Source: Gammaproteobacteria bacterium
GTDB lineage: Bacteria > Pseudomonadota > Gammaproteobacteria > Arenicellales > Poriferihabitantaceae
Length of the DNA stretch: 36,331 nucleotides
Assembly: GCA_022826305.1 (NCBI GenBank)
Contig: JAJDVC010000153.1
Span: forward strand, 1-36,331
Direction: 5' to 3'
The stretch's first letter is position 1. Every line of letters starts with the position of its first letter. Shown in pieces: positions 17,656-27,699 of this stretch. Under the pieces are notes generated by a model. It searched no databases and was not told the origin of the DNA. It was given only the letters and a program-made list of their open reading frames with translations. Made by a program: the position numbers and the translations under genes.

Positions 17656-18816
17656 ATGTTTGAACTTGTAGAAACAGTGAGTCCACAGGCCAATATCAAG
17701 GTCATCGGGGTCGGTGGCGGCGGCGGCAACGCTGTCGAGCACATGCTCGGGGAGAGTCTGGGTGGGGTGGACTTCATCAATGCGAATACGGATGCACAGA
17801 TATTGTCGCGTTCCAAGGCACCGACCATCCTGCGGATGGGTCAGGAGGTGACGAAAGGGCTTGGCGCCGGCGCGGATCCCGAACTGGGGAAGCAGGCTGC
17901 CCATGAGGACCGGGAGCGGATAGAGTCGGTCCTGCAGGACTCGAACATGGTCTTCATCACGGCCGGCATGGGCGGCGGAACCGGAACCGGCGCCGCGCCG
18001 GTGGTTGCCGAGATTTCAAAGGAACTCGGTGCCCTGACGGTGGCGGTGGTGACGCGTCCCTTCCCCTTTGAGGGGAAGAAACGGCATAACATTGCGGATG
18101 CGGGGATCGAGGAACTCCAGTCCCGGGTGGATTCGCTGATCGTCATTCCCAACGAGAAGGTGCTGGCAGTCATGGGACACGAGGCGACCCTGCTGGAGGC
18201 GTTCAGCAAGGCCAACGAGGTATTGCTGAACGCCGTGCAAGGCATCTCGGAACTGATCACGCGGCCGGGACTGATCAACGTGGACTTCGCGGATGTGCGT
18301 ACGGTGATGTCGGAAATGGGCATGGCGATGATGGGCTCGGCATCCGCCAGCGGCGAAAACCGCGCCATGGAAGCTGCCGATCAGGCGATCAAGAGTCCGC
18401 TGCTGGAGGACATCAACCTGCACGGTGCGAAGGGATTGCTGGTCAACATCACGGCCGGTCCGGACATGACAATAGGTGAGTTCGAGGCGGTCGGGAAAGC
18501 CATTCACGAGTATGCGGATATCGAGGCCAACCTGGTCATCGGTACCGCGCTTGACGCAACCATGAAGGGAGACCTGCGCGTCACCATGGTGGCGACCGGC
18601 CTCACGGACCTGACGGCTCCGGCACAGATGGCTCCCAGGGTCGAACCGGTCGTGCTTGCGAAGGTTCACCCTCCGCTCCGTACCGAAGAAAACGCACAGA
18701 CGGGTACCGGTGTCGCCGCCGCTGTCCGAAGGCACGGCAGTGCGGCGACGAGTTTCTCACCCGACAGGAGCGACTACATGGAAATTCCGGCATTCCTGAG
18801 GCAGCAGGCTGATTGA
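17656..18816 (+). CDS. ftsZ: Cell division GTPase FtsZ
   Basis: FtsZ is the tubulin-like GTPase that forms the division ring. The 386-residue product has [18 protein letters not shown] near residue 15, the tubulin signature GGGTGTG at 106-112, and [11 protein letters not shown] near 207. A short linker (about 317-370) leads to the conserved C-terminal peptide [14 protein letters not shown], which binds FtsA and other tethers. A strong GAGGAGAAG ribosome binding site lies upstream, as expected for one of the most expressed genes of the cluster. Confidence 0.98.
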   Translation: MFELVETVSPQANIKVIGVGGGGGNAVEHMLGESLGGVDFINANTDAQILSRSKAPTILRMGQEVTKGLGAGADPELGKQAAHEDRERIESVLQDSNMVFITAGMGGGTGTGAAPVVAEISKELGALTVAVVTRPFPFEGKKRHNIADAGIEELQSRVDSLIVIPNEKVLAVMGHEATLLEAFSKANEVLLNAVQGISELITRPGLINVDFADVRTVMSEMGMAMMGSASASGENRAMEAADQAIKSPLLEDINLHGAKGLLVNITAGPDMTIGEFEAVGKAIHEYADIEANLVIGTALDATMKGDLRVTMVATGLTDLTAPAQMAPRVEPVVLAKVHPPLRTEENAQTGTGVAAAVRRHGSAATSFSPDRSDYMEIPAFLRQQAD

Positions 18817-18970
18817 GTCGCGGGAAATCATGGCGCAGTTACTTGAGGGGGGTGGAGAAATAGCGGATCAGGGAGGCGGCAGGCTGAAAAAATCTGTTTT
18901 GTTTCAAACAGTTTTGATGTAGTATTCACTCGCAATATCGTTATTCCATCACGACATCAGGTTTCGCGGG
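18817..18970. other. ftsZ-lpxC intergenic region with an AT-rich hairpin
   Basis: The gap of 154 bases contains CTGTTT (18894-18899) and AAACAG (18906-18911) around a six-base loop, followed by TTTT. A run of A residues lies before it. This could be a weak intrinsic terminator or attenuator after ftsZ. The downstream AT-rich stretch to about 18945 could hold an lpxC promoter, but no hexamer pair is good enough to call. Confidence 0.35.
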
Positions 18971-19882
18971 ATGCTGACGCAACGAACATTGAAGAATTCG
19001 ATCAGGGCGACGGGTGTTGGGCTGCATACCGGAGAGAAGGTATTCCTCAGTCTGAACCCGGCTCCGGCGGGTACTGGTGTCGTCTTCCGACGGGTAGACC
19101 TGGACCCGGTGGTGGAGGTTCCGGCCCGGCCCGAGAACGTGAGCGATACCCGTCTTTCAACCACCCTGGAGAAGGATGGCGTCAGGATTTCCACCGTCGA
19201 GCATCTCATGTCGGCATTCGCCGGGCTCGGAATCGACAACGTGTACGTCGAACTGAGTGCTCCGGAGGTTCCCATCATGGACGGCAGCGCCGGCCCGTTC
19301 GTGTTCCTGCTCCAGTCAGCCGGGGTTCTGGAGCAGTCTGCTGCCAAGAAGTATATCCGGATCAGGAAGCCGCTGGTGGTCAGGGATCAGGACAAGTGGG
19401 TCAAGCTGGAGCCCTTCAACGGTTTCAAGGTGACCTTCAAGATAGATTTTGATCATCCGATCATGCAGAACTCGGTCCAGGAGGCCGTGGTTGACTTTTC
19501 CTCGACATCCTTCGTCAAGGAAGTGAGCAGGGCCAGGACATTCGGTTTCATGGAGGAACTGGAGTCCCTGCGCAACGTCGGACTGGCCCATGGCGGCAGC
19601 TTCGACAATGCGGTCGTCATGGACTCCTTTCATATCCTGAACAATGATGGCCTGCGCTACGAGGACGAATTCGTCAAGCACAAGGTGCTGGATGCGATCG
19701 GGGACCTCTACCTGCTCGGACATGCCCTGATCGGGGCATTCAGTGCCTACAAGTCGGGGCACTCCCTGAACAACCGGATTCTCTGTGACCTGATCGAGGA
19801 TACCGCTTCATGGGAACTGGTCACCTTTGAAGACGAGGCGGACGTGCCGATTGCCTTTTCCAGGACTGCCCCTGCGGTTTGA
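18971..19882 (+). CDS. lpxC: UDP-3-O-acyl-N-acetylglucosamine deacetylase LpxC
   Basis: LpxC is the zinc deacetylase that commits UDP-acyl-GlcNAc to lipid A synthesis. The 303-residue product (E. coli 305) starts [21 protein letters not shown]. The zinc-binding histidine lies in [15 protein letters not shown] near residue 78, followed by MDGSAGPF near 103. The second cluster, [17 protein letters not shown] near 235, supplies a histidine and an aspartate ligand, and SGHSLNN near 260 has the catalytic histidine. It sits directly after ftsZ, its usual place in gammaproteobacteria. Confidence 0.97.
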   Translation: MLTQRTLKNSIRATGVGLHTGEKVFLSLNPAPAGTGVVFRRVDLDPVVEVPARPENVSDTRLSTTLEKDGVRISTVEHLMSAFAGLGIDNVYVELSAPEVPIMDGSAGPFVFLLQSAGVLEQSAAKKYIRIRKPLVVRDQDKWVKLEPFNGFKVTFKIDFDHPIMQNSVQEAVVDFSSTSFVKEVSRARTFGFMEELESLRNVGLAHGGSFDNAVVMDSFHILNNDGLRYEDEFVKHKVLDAIGDLYLLGHALIGAFSAYKSGHSLNNRILCDLIEDTASWELVTFEDEADVPIAFSRTAPAV

Positions 19883-19927
19883 TGCGTCTTTTCCCTGACG
19901 CCGGCGCGCCCGCGCGCGACCGGAGAT

Positions 19928-20329
19928 TCAGCGCTCCTGCGCGCCCGGCTTGTCGGGATCGGTGCGGCGGTTGCTGCGTGATTCGGCCGGAAGAATGCTG
20001 ACCGACAGGTCGCTGACCGGAAAACCGGCTTGCCTGAACTGCGCCTTCAGGGAGGGCAGGCGGTTCCGGATCTGCGAGGACCAGGCGCCCGATTCGCAAT
20101 AGATGACCAGCCGTCCCGATCTGAAAAGCAGGGGAGTGGTGTACTGTGCAATGGTGCCCATGGTCTGGTTCCAGTGGGCGTCAAGGCGATTCTGGCTCGC
20201 CACGTCGACGGGCGGGTCCGGTGTCCTGTCCAGTACTCTCCGGACCAGGTCCGAGATGGGTTGTGTGTGTTTCAAGATGGTTTTTACCGGTTGTTGTCTG
20301 CCATAATCGCAACGCAACGATATCATCAC
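19928..20329 (-). CDS. dciA: DUF721 / DciA-like protein (replicative helicase loader family)
   Basis: This 133-residue protein has a DUF721-like pattern: a predicted N-terminal helix ([11 protein letters not shown]), [27 protein letters not shown], then [20 protein letters not shown]. It ends in a low-complexity charged tail. DUF721 includes DciA, the ancestral partner that helps load the DnaB helicase in bacteria lacking DnaC. A short DUF721 gene between lpxC and secA is a known gammaproteobacterial arrangement and supports the call. The start is uncertain: ATG 20329 or 20326, or a later TTG. Its 5' end is only seven bases from secA, head to head. The product acts in the cytoplasm if the family role holds. 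Confidence 0.75.
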   Translation of the reverse strand: MMISLRCDYGRQQPVKTILKHTQPISDLVRRVLDRTPDPPVDVASQNRLDAHWNQTMGTIAQYTTPLLFRSGRLVIYCESGAWSSQIRNRLPSLKAQFRQAGFPVSDLSVSILPAESRSNRRTDPDKPGAQER

Positions 20330-20336
20330 CGATCAA

Positions 20337-23048
20337 ATGCTGCAAAAGGTACTGAACACGGTCATCGGGAGCCGGAACCAGCGGGTCCTCAGGAAGCTCG
20401 GGAAGTCCGTCGCCCGGATCAATTCCCTGGAGCCCGGGATGCAGTCCCTGTCCGACGACGAGCTTCGGGGAAAAACCGACGAGTTCCGTGGCCGCGCGCA
20501 GCAGGGGGAAAGCGCCAGGAACCTGCTCGTCGAGGCTTTCGCGGTTGTGCGCGAGGCTTCGGTCAGGACGATCGGCCTGCGGCATTTCGACGTGCAGCTG
20601 ATCGGTGGCATGGTGCTTCACGAGGGAAAGATCGCGGAAATGAAAACCGGTGAGGGGAAGACCCTCGTCGCTACCCTGCCGGCCTATCTGCACGCGGTCT
20701 GCGGCGACCCGGTTCACGTGGTCACGGTGAACGATTATCTGGCGAGTCGCGATGCGAAGTGGATGGGAGAGATATTCGGGTTTCTCGGGCTGGATGTCGG
20801 CGTGATCTGTTCCGGACAGGAGCAGGCGGCCAAGATGGAAGCGTACCGGTGCGACATCGTGTACGGCACCAATAACGAGTTCGGTTTCGACTACCTGCGG
20901 GACAACATGGCATTTTCCGCCCGGAACCGGTTCCAGAGGGGACTGGGTTTCGCGATCGTGGACGAAGTCGACTCGATCCTGATCGACGAGGCAAGGACGC
21001 CGCTGATCATATCCGGCCCTGCCGAGGAGAGCGTGGACCTGTACCCGAAAATCAATTCCATCGTTCCCAAGCTTGACCGCCAGAAGGAAGAGGATCAGCC
21101 GGGAGACTTCTCGGTCGACGAGAAGACCAGGCAGGTTTCATTGACCGAGTCGGGCTACGAGCACGCCGAGCAGTTGCTGCAGGAGATCGGGCTGCTGTCC
21201 CCGGAGAGCAGCCTCTACGAAATCGGCAACATCGCGCTGCTGCATCATCTTTATGCAGGCCTGCGCGCCTACCACCTGTTCAATCGCGATGTGGATTACA
21301 TCGTGCGCGACAACACGATCGTGATCATCGACGAGTTTACCGGCCGGATGATGCCCGGCCGCAGGTGGTCGGATGGCCTGCATCAGGCGATCGAGGCCAA
21401 GGAAGGGGTGACCGTGCACCAGGAAAACCAGACCCTTGCATCCATTACGTTTCAGAACTATTTCAGGCTCTATGACAAGCTCTCGGGCATGACCGGAACA
21501 GCGGATACCGAGGCGCCGGAGTTCGTGCAGATCTATGGTCTCGAGGTCGTCATCATTCCCACCAACCAACCCATGGTCAGGGCGGATCATGCCGATCTGG
21601 TGTACCGTACGGCGGCAGAGAAATATGCTGCCATCGTGGCTGGAATCGAAGACTGCCAGTCCCGCCACCAGCCGGTGCTGGTCGGTACGGCGTCCATCGA
21701 GTCGTCCGAGTATCTGTCCGGGATTCTCAGGAAGAAGAAGATTCGGCATCAGGTGCTGAATGCCAAGCATCACGGCAAGGAGGCGGAAATCATCGCCGAG
21801 GCCGGCCGCCCGGGCAAGGTCACGATCGCGACCAACATGGCGGGCCGCGGGACCGACATTGTGCTCGGAGGCAACCTGGAGCTTGAACTTGGCGGCCTCG
21901 AGGACGAAGCCCGCAGGACGGAAGCCGGAAGACAGTGGGAGGAACGGCACCAGAAGGTAATTGCCGCAGGGGGGCTGCATGTCCTCGGCACGGAGCGCAA
22001 TGAATCCCGACGCGTCGATAACCAGCTCAGGGGTCGCTGCGGTCGCCAGGGAGATCCGGGGTCAAGCCGTTTCTATCTTTCCCTTGAGGACAACCTGATG
22101 CGGATCTTCGGTTCCCAGAAGGTGTCCGGGCTGATGGAACGACTCGGCATGCAGGAAGGCGAGGCGATCGAGCATCCCTGGGTATCGCGCGCGATAGAGA
22201 ACGCCCAGAAGAAGGTCGAGGGACACAATTTCGATACGCGAAAGCAATTGCTCGAATATGACGATGTCGCCAACGAGCAGAGAAAGGTTATCTACGAGCA
22301 GCGCAACGACCTGATGAATGCGCAGAACATAAGCCGGTACATCTCCGAGATTCGCGAGGAGGTCGTCAACAACGTGATGGACCAGTCCATGGCACCACAG
22401 ACCCTGGAGGAGCAGTGGGATGTCGAGCAACTGGAAAAGGACATGGAAAAGGAGTTCGGAATGCAACTTGAAGTCGGGAAATGGCTCGCGGAGGACAGTA
22501 CGCTGCACGAGGAGTCACTGAGGCAGCGGATACTCGATGCAGTGGTTGAGCTGAACGAGTCCAAGGCAGACCGGTTCGGCCGCGACAACATGGAGAATTT
22601 CGAGAAGCAGATAATGCTCAAGGTGCTGGACGAGCAATGGAAGGAGCATCTTGCCAACATGGACTACCTGCGACAGGGCATCGGTCTGAGGGGCTATGCA
22701 CAGAAGAACCCGAAGCAGGAGTACAAGCGCGAGGCGTTCAACATGTTCACGTCCCTGCTGGAGTCGGTCAGGCACGAGGTCGTCACCCTGCTTGCCAGGG
22801 TGCATGTGCCGTCGGAGGAGGAATTGCTGGAGATGGAGCGCAGGCTGCGTATGCAGCAGACTCGCGAGCAGAACATGAGATTCATCCATGCTGATGCCGG
22901 CGCCCAGACATCCGGACCGTCAGCAGACCCGGCGCAGGGCAGGACCGATCAGCCCTACACGCGACCGGAGAGGAAGGTGGGCAGGAATGCGCCCTGTCCC
23001 TGCGGTTCCGGCAAGAAATACAAGCAGTGTCATGGCAGGTTGCGCTAG
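20337..23048 (+). CDS. secA: Preprotein translocase motor ATPase SecA
   Basis: SecA drives secretory proteins through SecYEG. The 903-residue product matches E. coli SecA (901) along its length: N-terminal [14 protein letters not shown], Walker A MKTGEGKT near residue 102, the [20 protein letters not shown]-box region near 210, [13 protein letters not shown] near 500, and [17 protein letters not shown] near 565. The C-terminus ends in the SEC-C zinc motif [14 protein letters not shown], used for SecB and lipid binding. There is no secM leader gene upstream; the dciA-like gene lies there on the other strand, so the secA promoter must overlap its 5' end. Confidence 0.98.
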   Translation: MLQKVLNTVIGSRNQRVLRKLGKSVARINSLEPGMQSLSDDELRGKTDEFRGRAQQGESARNLLVEAFAVVREASVRTIGLRHFDVQLIGGMVLHEGKIAEMKTGEGKTLVATLPAYLHAVCGDPVHVVTVNDYLASRDAKWMGEIFGFLGLDVGVICSGQEQAAKMEAYRCDIVYGTNNEFGFDYLRDNMAFSARNRFQRGLGFAIVDEVDSILIDEARTPLIISGPAEESVDLYPKINSIVPKLDRQKEEDQPGDFSVDEKTRQVSLTESGYEHAEQLLQEIGLLSPESSLYEIGNIALLHHLYAGLRAYHLFNRDVDYIVRDNTIVIIDEFTGRMMPGRRWSDGLHQAIEAKEGVTVHQENQTLASITFQNYFRLYDKLSGMTGTADTEAPEFVQIYGLEVVIIPTNQPMVRADHADLVYRTAAEKYAAIVAGIEDCQSRHQPVLVGTASIESSEYLSGILRKKKIRHQVLNAKHHGKEAEIIAEAGRPGKVTIATNMAGRGTDIVLGGNLELELGGLEDEARRTEAGRQWEERHQKVIAAGGLHVLGTERNESRRVDNQLRGRCGRQGDPGSSRFYLSLEDNLMRIFGSQKVSGLMERLGMQEGEAIEHPWVSRAIENAQKKVEGHNFDTRKQLLEYDDVANEQRKVIYEQRNDLMNAQNISRYISEIREEVVNNVMDQSMAPQTLEEQWDVEQLEKDMEKEFGMQLEVGKWLAEDSTLHEESLRQRILDAVVELNESKADRFGRDNMENFEKQIMLKVLDEQWKEHLANMDYLRQGIGLRGYAQKNPKQEYKREAFNMFTSLLESVRHEVVTLLARVHVPSEEELLEMERRLRMQQTREQNMRFIHADAGAQTSGPSADPAQGRTDQPYTRPERKVGRNAPCPCGSGKKYKQCHGRLR

Positions 23049-23066
23049 CTTCTCCATACCCGGAGC

Positions 23067-24305
23067 ATGCCGATGCCCGTAAGCCCGCTGGCGCCGCCCG
23101 GAGGATTTCCCGGGCTCGGGGAAGTGGCAGGCGTTACGCTGGCAGCGCATGCCGCCGCGATAAGATATCCGGACCGGATGGACATGATGCTGGCAGCCTT
23201 CGCATCCGGCACGACCGCCGCCGGGGTGTTTACCCGGTCCCGTACGGCCGCGGCGCCGGTCCTGGTATGCCGGGAACACCTGCCTAATCCCGGGCCGCGC
23301 GCGCTTGTCGTGAACGCCGGCGTCGCCAATGCGTTTACCGGCCGTCGGACGGGCCTGAAACACTGCCGGGTGGTATGCGCGGCGGTAGCCGATGCGCTTG
23401 CCTGCGAACCGGGCCAGGTATTCCCGGCCTCCACCGGGGTCATCGGCGAACCCCTGCCCATCGAGCGGATCGTGAAGTCGATCCCGCATCTGGTTCGGGC
23501 ACAGCATGGCCGGGGATGGCTTGACGCCGCGCAATCCATCATGACAACTGATACTTTCCCCAAGGGCGCTTCGGCCAGAGCCGAGATTGACGGTGTCGAA
23601 GTAGTCCTTAACGGCATTGCGAAGGGGTCGGGCATGATCGAACCGGACATGGCGACCATGCTGGCGTTCTGCTTCACCGATGCGGCGATCCCCCGCGACA
23701 TCCTGCAGCAGGCCCTGGTCCAGGGCGCAAGCACCACGTTCAATGCCATCACGGTGGATGGCGATACTTCCACCAGTGATACCCTCATGCTGTTTGCGAC
23801 GGGTGCGGCCGGCAATCGCCGCCCGCGGTCCCTTGACGATCCCGTTCTGGATGCCTTCAGGCGGGCCCTGACCGGACTGCTCGGGGATCTTGCGGTACAG
23901 GTGGTGCGCGACGGGGAAGGCGCCTCCAAGCTGGTCGAGGTCAGGATCACGGGTGCCAGGGACGATGCCGCCGCCAGGGCCATAGCCGCTTCCATAGCCA
24001 ATTCCCCGCTGGTCAAGACGGCGATCGCAGGGGAGGATGCAAACTGGGGCAGAATCGTCATGGCGGTCGGCAAGGCCGGCCAGGAAATCGATCCGGATCG
24101 TCTGGAGATCGTGATCGGAGGGGTGCAGATTACCCGGGACGGGGAGCGGATCGGGAGCTACGATGAAAGTATCGTTTCGCAGCACCTGAAGCAGAAGGAA
24201 GTCCGGATTGATGTGGATGTGGGTGTCGGTCCCGGGGCATTCACGATGTGGACCTGCGACCTGACGCACGGCTATATCACGATCAATGCCGACTACCGTT
24301 CCTGA
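23067..24305 (+). CDS. argJ: Bifunctional ornithine acetyltransferase / N-acetylglutamate synthase ArgJ
   Basis: ArgJ recycles the acetyl group between N-acetylornithine and glutamate in arginine synthesis. The 412-residue precursor has MTTDTFPKGA near residue 159 and the self-cleavage site KGSGMIEPDMATMLAF, where the bond between Ala196 and Thr197 is cut to give alpha and beta chains with Thr197 as nucleophile. Further family blocks are NAITVDGDTSTSDT near 240 and AGEDANWGRIVMAVG near 323. It starts 18 bases after secA, so it may be co-transcribed. Its end overlaps mutT by 20 bases. Whether it is bifunctional or only transfers acetyl cannot be told from sequence. Confidence 0.95.
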   Translation: MPMPVSPLAPPGGFPGLGEVAGVTLAAHAAAIRYPDRMDMMLAAFASGTTAAGVFTRSRTAAAPVLVCREHLPNPGPRALVVNAGVANAFTGRRTGLKHCRVVCAAVADALACEPGQVFPASTGVIGEPLPIERIVKSIPHLVRAQHGRGWLDAAQSIMTTDTFPKGASARAEIDGVEVVLNGIAKGSGMIEPDMATMLAFCFTDAAIPRDILQQALVQGASTTFNAITVDGDTSTSDTLMLFATGAAGNRRPRSLDDPVLDAFRRALTGLLGDLAVQVVRDGEGASKLVEVRITGARDDAAARAIAASIANSPLVKTAIAGEDANWGRIVMAVGKAGQEIDPDRLEIVIGGVQITRDGERIGSYDESIVSQHLKQKEVRIDVDVGVGPGAFTMWTCDLTHGYITINADYRS

Positions 24306-24723
24306 GCCCCGTCAGAAGGTAGTGGTGGGGCTGCTTGTCAACAGTGCAGGCCAATACCTGGTCCAGCAGCGCCGTCCCGGAACGCCCTGCGCTGGTCAGT
24401 GGGAGTTTCCGGGCGGCAAGGTCGAAGACGGAGAATCCCCTGCGGCGGCGCTTGAGCGGGAATTTCTCGAGGAACTGGGAATCCGGATTACCGGATCATC
24501 CGCCTTTGCCGTGATCGAGAAGGACTACGCCCATGCCAGGGTGGAACTGGATGTCCACGCCATCACTGCATACAGCGGAACGCCCTTCGGTCGGGAGGAA
24601 CAGGTGATACGCTGGCTGAGTCCGGAACGTATCGCGGAACTGGATGTGCTGAAAGCGGTATACGACATTCTGGAGCGGATTGTCCGGCCGCCGGATCGGG
24701 CGGAACTCCAGTCCGTCCGATGA
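24286..24723 (+). CDS. mutT: Nudix hydrolase MutT (8-oxo-dGTP diphosphatase)
   Basis: MutT hydrolyses 8-oxo-dGTP and so prevents A to C transversions. The 145-residue product starts KVVVGLLVNSAGQYLVQQRR and has the full Nudix box GGKVEDGESPAAALEREFLEELGI, in good agreement with GX5EX7REUXEEXGU, near residues 43-66. The preceding PCAGQWEFPGGK is typical of MutT proper. It overlaps argJ by 20 bases. Gammaproteobacteria often have mutT close to secA, argJ and coaE, as here. Confidence 0.92.
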   Translation: MPTTVPEPRQKVVVGLLVNSAGQYLVQQRRPGTPCAGQWEFPGGKVEDGESPAAALEREFLEELGIRITGSSAFAVIEKDYAHARVELDVHAITAYSGTPFGREEQVIRWLSPERIAELDVLKAVYDILERIVRPPDRAELQSVR

Positions 24724-24992
24724 AATTCGCCGCGACGGATCGACAGGATCCGTCTTTCGGGGATGACCGATCAGTTCCGGTTTCGGGAAGGTATTCTTCG
24801 GGCACTGTCCCTGATGACACTGACCTTCATCCCCTGTTTCGGCAAGGGATTTGCTCAATACGTGAAAATTGCCTTCGGACCGCTCGTGACATGGGTCCGG
24901 CGCCGTGGTCGGTCCAGTAGCCTTGCGGGCGGCCAATCCGCACGATCCGGTCGGAAAGGACAGCAAGGTTCCCGGGCAGTGAACGATGCCGG
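24724..24992. other. Intergenic region between convergent mutT and coaE
   Basis: After the mutT hairpin this stretch holds a possible 77-codon frame on the plus strand (ATG 24763 to stop 24996) with one hydrophobic segment (ILRALSLMTLTFIPCFG). I recognise no family in it, it has no clear ribosome binding site, and it runs into the coaE end. The yacG and zapD (yacF) genes that often sit between coaE and mutT are not present. I treat the stretch as noncoding or decayed. Confidence 0.4.
24734..24757 (+). terminator. Hairpin terminator after mutT
   Basis: GACGGATC (24734-24741) and GATCCGTC (24747-24754) form a perfect eight-base stem around a five-base loop, followed by TTTC. It begins eleven bases after the mutT stop. 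The T tract is short, so termination efficiency is uncertain. Confidence 0.55.
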
Positions 24993-25595
24993 CTAACCGC
25001 GAAATTCCGACAGGTAGCGGTCATGCAGCTGCAGGACCCGGTGCTCCGGACAGTGCCTTTCCCGGTCATTGCTGATGATGTCGTCAGCATGGCGAATCCG
25101 TTCTTCATCGCTTGTCTGGCTCTTGACCATGTCCCGAAAGACCTCCGGGTCGAGCCCGCGATCCCGCTCGAGGCGTCTGCGCCGGATCTCGAGCGGACAG
25201 GTAACTGCGATGACCCGGTCCATTTCCCGCCACTGCCCTGTCTCGATCAGTAGCGGGATCTCCAGGATGCAATAGCATGCATCAAGCGCTGCCGAACGCT
25301 CATTCATGCAGTCACGTATCGGCGGATGGAGCAGGGATTCCAGGAATTCCCGGGTGGCGGGATCGGCGAATGCGCGCCTGGCGATGCCGGACCTGTCCAG
25401 GCTGTCGTCAGACCGGAGGATTGCCGGGCCGAAATGGGTGACGATCCGCTCATGATAGCGTGTTCCCGGGCGGGTGAGCTCCCGCGCGATGCTGTCCGCA
25501 TTGACAATCGGTACGCCCAGTTTCTCGAACAGTCCGCAAATCGTGGTCTTGCCGCTGCCGATGCCGCCGGTCAGCCCCACCCTGGCCGGCGTCAT
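24993..25595 (-). CDS. coaE: Dephospho-CoA kinase CoaE
   Basis: CoaE phosphorylates the ribose of dephospho-CoA, the last step of coenzyme A synthesis. The 200-residue product (E. coli 206) has the P-loop VGLTGGIGSGKTT at residues 6-18, VNADSIARELTRPG near 31, HPPIRDCMNER near 90, LEIPLLIETG near 111 and the lid region RLERDRGLDPEV near 141. ATG 25595 overlaps the pilD stop (ATGA); upstream codons in the same frame belong to a shadow of pilD. It is the last gene of the pilBCD-coaE block. Confidence 0.95.
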   Translation of the reverse strand: MTPARVGLTGGIGSGKTTICGLFEKLGVPIVNADSIARELTRPGTRYHERIVTHFGPAILRSDDSLDRSGIARRAFADPATREFLESLLHPPIRDCMNERSAALDACYCILEIPLLIETGQWREMDRVIAVTCPLEIRRRRLERDRGLDPEVFRDMVKSQTSDEERIRHADDIISNDRERHCPEHRVLQLHDRYLSEFRG

Positions 25596-26461
25596 GCAGG
25601 CAATTCCGGTAGCCGGAACAGCGGGAGCAGATCTCCCCACAGCAACGCGGCAAGTCCACCGAGGCACAGAAACGGGCCGAACGCCACCGGCGTGTTCCGG
25701 TCTTGTCCGTGTCGTACCATGTGCAGGCCTGTTATCAGGATGCCGGTTACCGAGGCTGTCAGGATGACCTGCGGCAACAGTTCCCAGCCGACCCAGGCGC
25801 CGATGCAGGCAAGCAGCTTGAAGTCTCCGTAGCCCATGCCTTCCCTGCCGGTCAGCAGACGGTGCAGGTGGTAGAGCGTCCAAAGCAGCAGGTAGCCCGA
25901 GATGGCGCCGATGACCGCCGAATCCAGGGAAGTGAAGATGTCGGCGGTATTGCATCCGAGTCCGATCCACAAGATCGGCAGGACAATGACATCGGGGAGA
26001 ATCTGGTGCTCCAGATCGACCAGTGTCAGGACGATAAAGCAATTGATCAGGATCAGGCCACATGCCAGGGCCCAGCCTGGTCCAAGTACCCACCCACTGA
26101 GCACCCAGAGCCCGGCGGTGGCCAGTTCCACCAGCATGTAACGCATGGAGAAGGGTGCGCTGCAAAGGCCGCATTTCCCGCGTAGCAGGAGATATCCCAG
26201 TATGGGGATGTTGTGATGCGCCCTGAGTGGCTGACTGCAGGTCATGCAGCGGGATGGCTGTCGCAGGATGCCCGGCGGCGATGGTTCATCCATCTCGATG
26301 CCGGCCTGTTCCGCGCATTGTCTGCGCCACAGGTAAAACAGGCGGTCCGGCAGCCGGATGGCCACCACGTTCAGGAAGCTGCCGGTACACGCGCCGATCA
26401 GGAACAGGCAGGTGTAAAGGAAGAACGGGGAGGTGTCGAGCAGGTGTACCAGCTGGATCAT
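25592..26461 (-). CDS. pilD: Type IV prepilin peptidase / N-methyltransferase PilD
   Basis: PilD is an inner-membrane aspartic protease that cleaves prepilin leaders and methylates the new N-terminus. The 289-residue product has about eight membrane helices. The cytoplasmic loop after helix 1 carries two zinc-binding pairs, CMTC near residue 73 and CGLC near 97. The catalytic aspartates lie in LVDLEHQILPD near 147 and GMGYGDFKLL near 213, as in the family. It is followed by coaE with a four-base overlap and preceded by pilC after 32 bases. Confidence 0.95.
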   Translation of the reverse strand: MIQLVHLLDTSPFFLYTCLFLIGACTGSFLNVVAIRLPDRLFYLWRRQCAEQAGIEMDEPSPPGILRQPSRCMTCSQPLRAHHNIPILGYLLLRGKCGLCSAPFSMRYMLVELATAGLWVLSGWVLGPGWALACGLILINCFIVLTLVDLEHQILPDVIVLPILWIGLGCNTADIFTSLDSAVIGAISGYLLLWTLYHLHRLLTGREGMGYGDFKLLACIGAWVGWELLPQVILTASVTGILITGLHMVRHGQDRNTPVAFGPFLCLGGLAALLWGDLLPLFRLPELPA

Positions 26462-26493
26462 GGTGCAGCCTTGCGGAAGATGAGTTGGGGCTG

Positions 26494-27696
26494 CTAGAAC
26501 ACCGTTCCCAGCTTGAAGATCGGGAGATACATGGCGATGACTATGGTCCCGACAATCAGCCCCAGAAAGACGATCAGAAATGGTTCGATGAGGCTGCTGA
26601 TGGTGGATATCGAGTTGTCGACGTCGGATTCGTAGAACTCCGCCATCTTGTTCAGCATGCGTTCCAGTTCACCGGATTCTTCGCCTGTGGTGACCATCTG
26701 CAGGACAAGACCGGGAAACAGGCTGGTACCCTGCATGGCTGCGGCCAGGCTGCGGCCAGTGGAGACCTCCGTTCTGACGTATTGCAGCCCATTGGTATAT
26801 ACCCGGTTTCCTGCGGCGATGGAGACAGTACCCAGAGCCTCCACCAGCGGGACCCCTGCGCCGAACATGGTGGCCAGGGTGCGTGAGACCCGTGCGATAG
26901 TGGCCTTGCGCAGGATCTCCCCGAATACGGGAAACCTGAGAATCATGCTGTCGCACAGGAGTTGCAGGCCTGCGGATCTCCTGTAGGCAAGAACCAGCAT
27001 TATTCCTGTTCCCGCCACGACGCCGAAGGTCAGATACCAGTATGTCTGAACGAAATGGGATAGTCCGACAATCCAGCGTGTCAGCGCGGGGAGTTCGGAA
27101 CCGTAACCGGTAAACAGCGCCTCGAATTCCGGTATGACGGCAACCAGCAGCACCACGATAATGACCGCGGAGACCACGATTACCAGCGCGGGGTAGAACA
27201 TCGCGGACTTTATCTTGCCCTTGATATACTCCATTTTCTCCAGATATGCGGCGATCTTCGACATCATGATGTCCAGTGTGCCTGACTCTTCGCCGACCGC
27301 AACCAGACTGGTGTACTGGGTGTTGAAGTGCTTGGGATGCTGCTTGAGGGCATTGCTCAGGGTAGTTCCCGTTTCGACGCTTTCCCGGATGGAACCAAGC
27401 AGACGCTTGGCCGACTCGTTTTCATATCCTATGATGATGCTTTGCAGGGACGAGGCAATGGGTACGCCCGCCTCCATCATCGTGGCAAGCTGCCGGGTGA
27501 AAAAGACGATATCCTCGATCTTGACCCGCTTTTCCATGCTGAACAGGGGTTTGCTGCGCCTGCGAACCTTCTGCACCCGAATCCCCCGGCGACGTAACTG
27601 CTGCCGCGCATCCTGGAGGCTTTCAGCTTCGAGTTCCCCGGCGGCCGGACGACCGTCCCGTCTTACGCCGTTCCACGTATAGGTCGAGGTTGCCAC
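26494..27696 (-). CDS. pilC: Type IV pilus inner-membrane platform protein PilC
   Basis: PilC belongs to the GspF/PilC family and forms the membrane platform on which the PilB ATPase acts. The 400-residue product starts with a short cytoplasmic part (YTWNGVRRDGRPAAGELEAE). It then has two copies of the T2SSF domain, at about residues 70-193 and 272-394: FFTRQLATMMEAGVPIASSL in the first and ISRTLATMFGAGVPLVEAL-like (VSRTLATMFGAGVPL) in the second. Three membrane helices are visible near 170, 220 and 375. The start lies three bases after the pilB stop. Confidence 0.94.
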   Translation of the reverse strand: MATSTYTWNGVRRDGRPAAGELEAESLQDARQQLRRRGIRVQKVRRRSKPLFSMEKRVKIEDIVFFTRQLATMMEAGVPIASSLQSIIIGYENESAKRLLGSIRESVETGTTLSNALKQHPKHFNTQYTSLVAVGEESGTLDIMMSKIAAYLEKMEYIKGKIKSAMFYPALVIVVSAVIIVVLLVAVIPEFEALFTGYGSELPALTRWIVGLSHFVQTYWYLTFGVVAGTGIMLVLAYRRSAGLQLLCDSMILRFPVFGEILRKATIARVSRTLATMFGAGVPLVEALGTVSIAAGNRVYTNGLQYVRTEVSTGRSLAAAMQGTSLFPGLVLQMVTTGEESGELERMLNKMAEFYESDVDNSISTISSLIEPFLIVFLGLIVGTIVIAMYLPIFKLGTVF

Positions 27697-27699
27697 GGT

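Noticed and set aside
20265-20336. secM-like leader before secA
   Set aside because: No short plus-strand frame with a signal peptide or arrest motif precedes secA; the space is the dciA-like gene on the other strand.
24763-24996. 77-codon frame between mutT and coaE
   Set aside because: It has one hydrophobic segment but no family match, no convincing ribosome binding site, and no CxxC pairs that would make it YacG.
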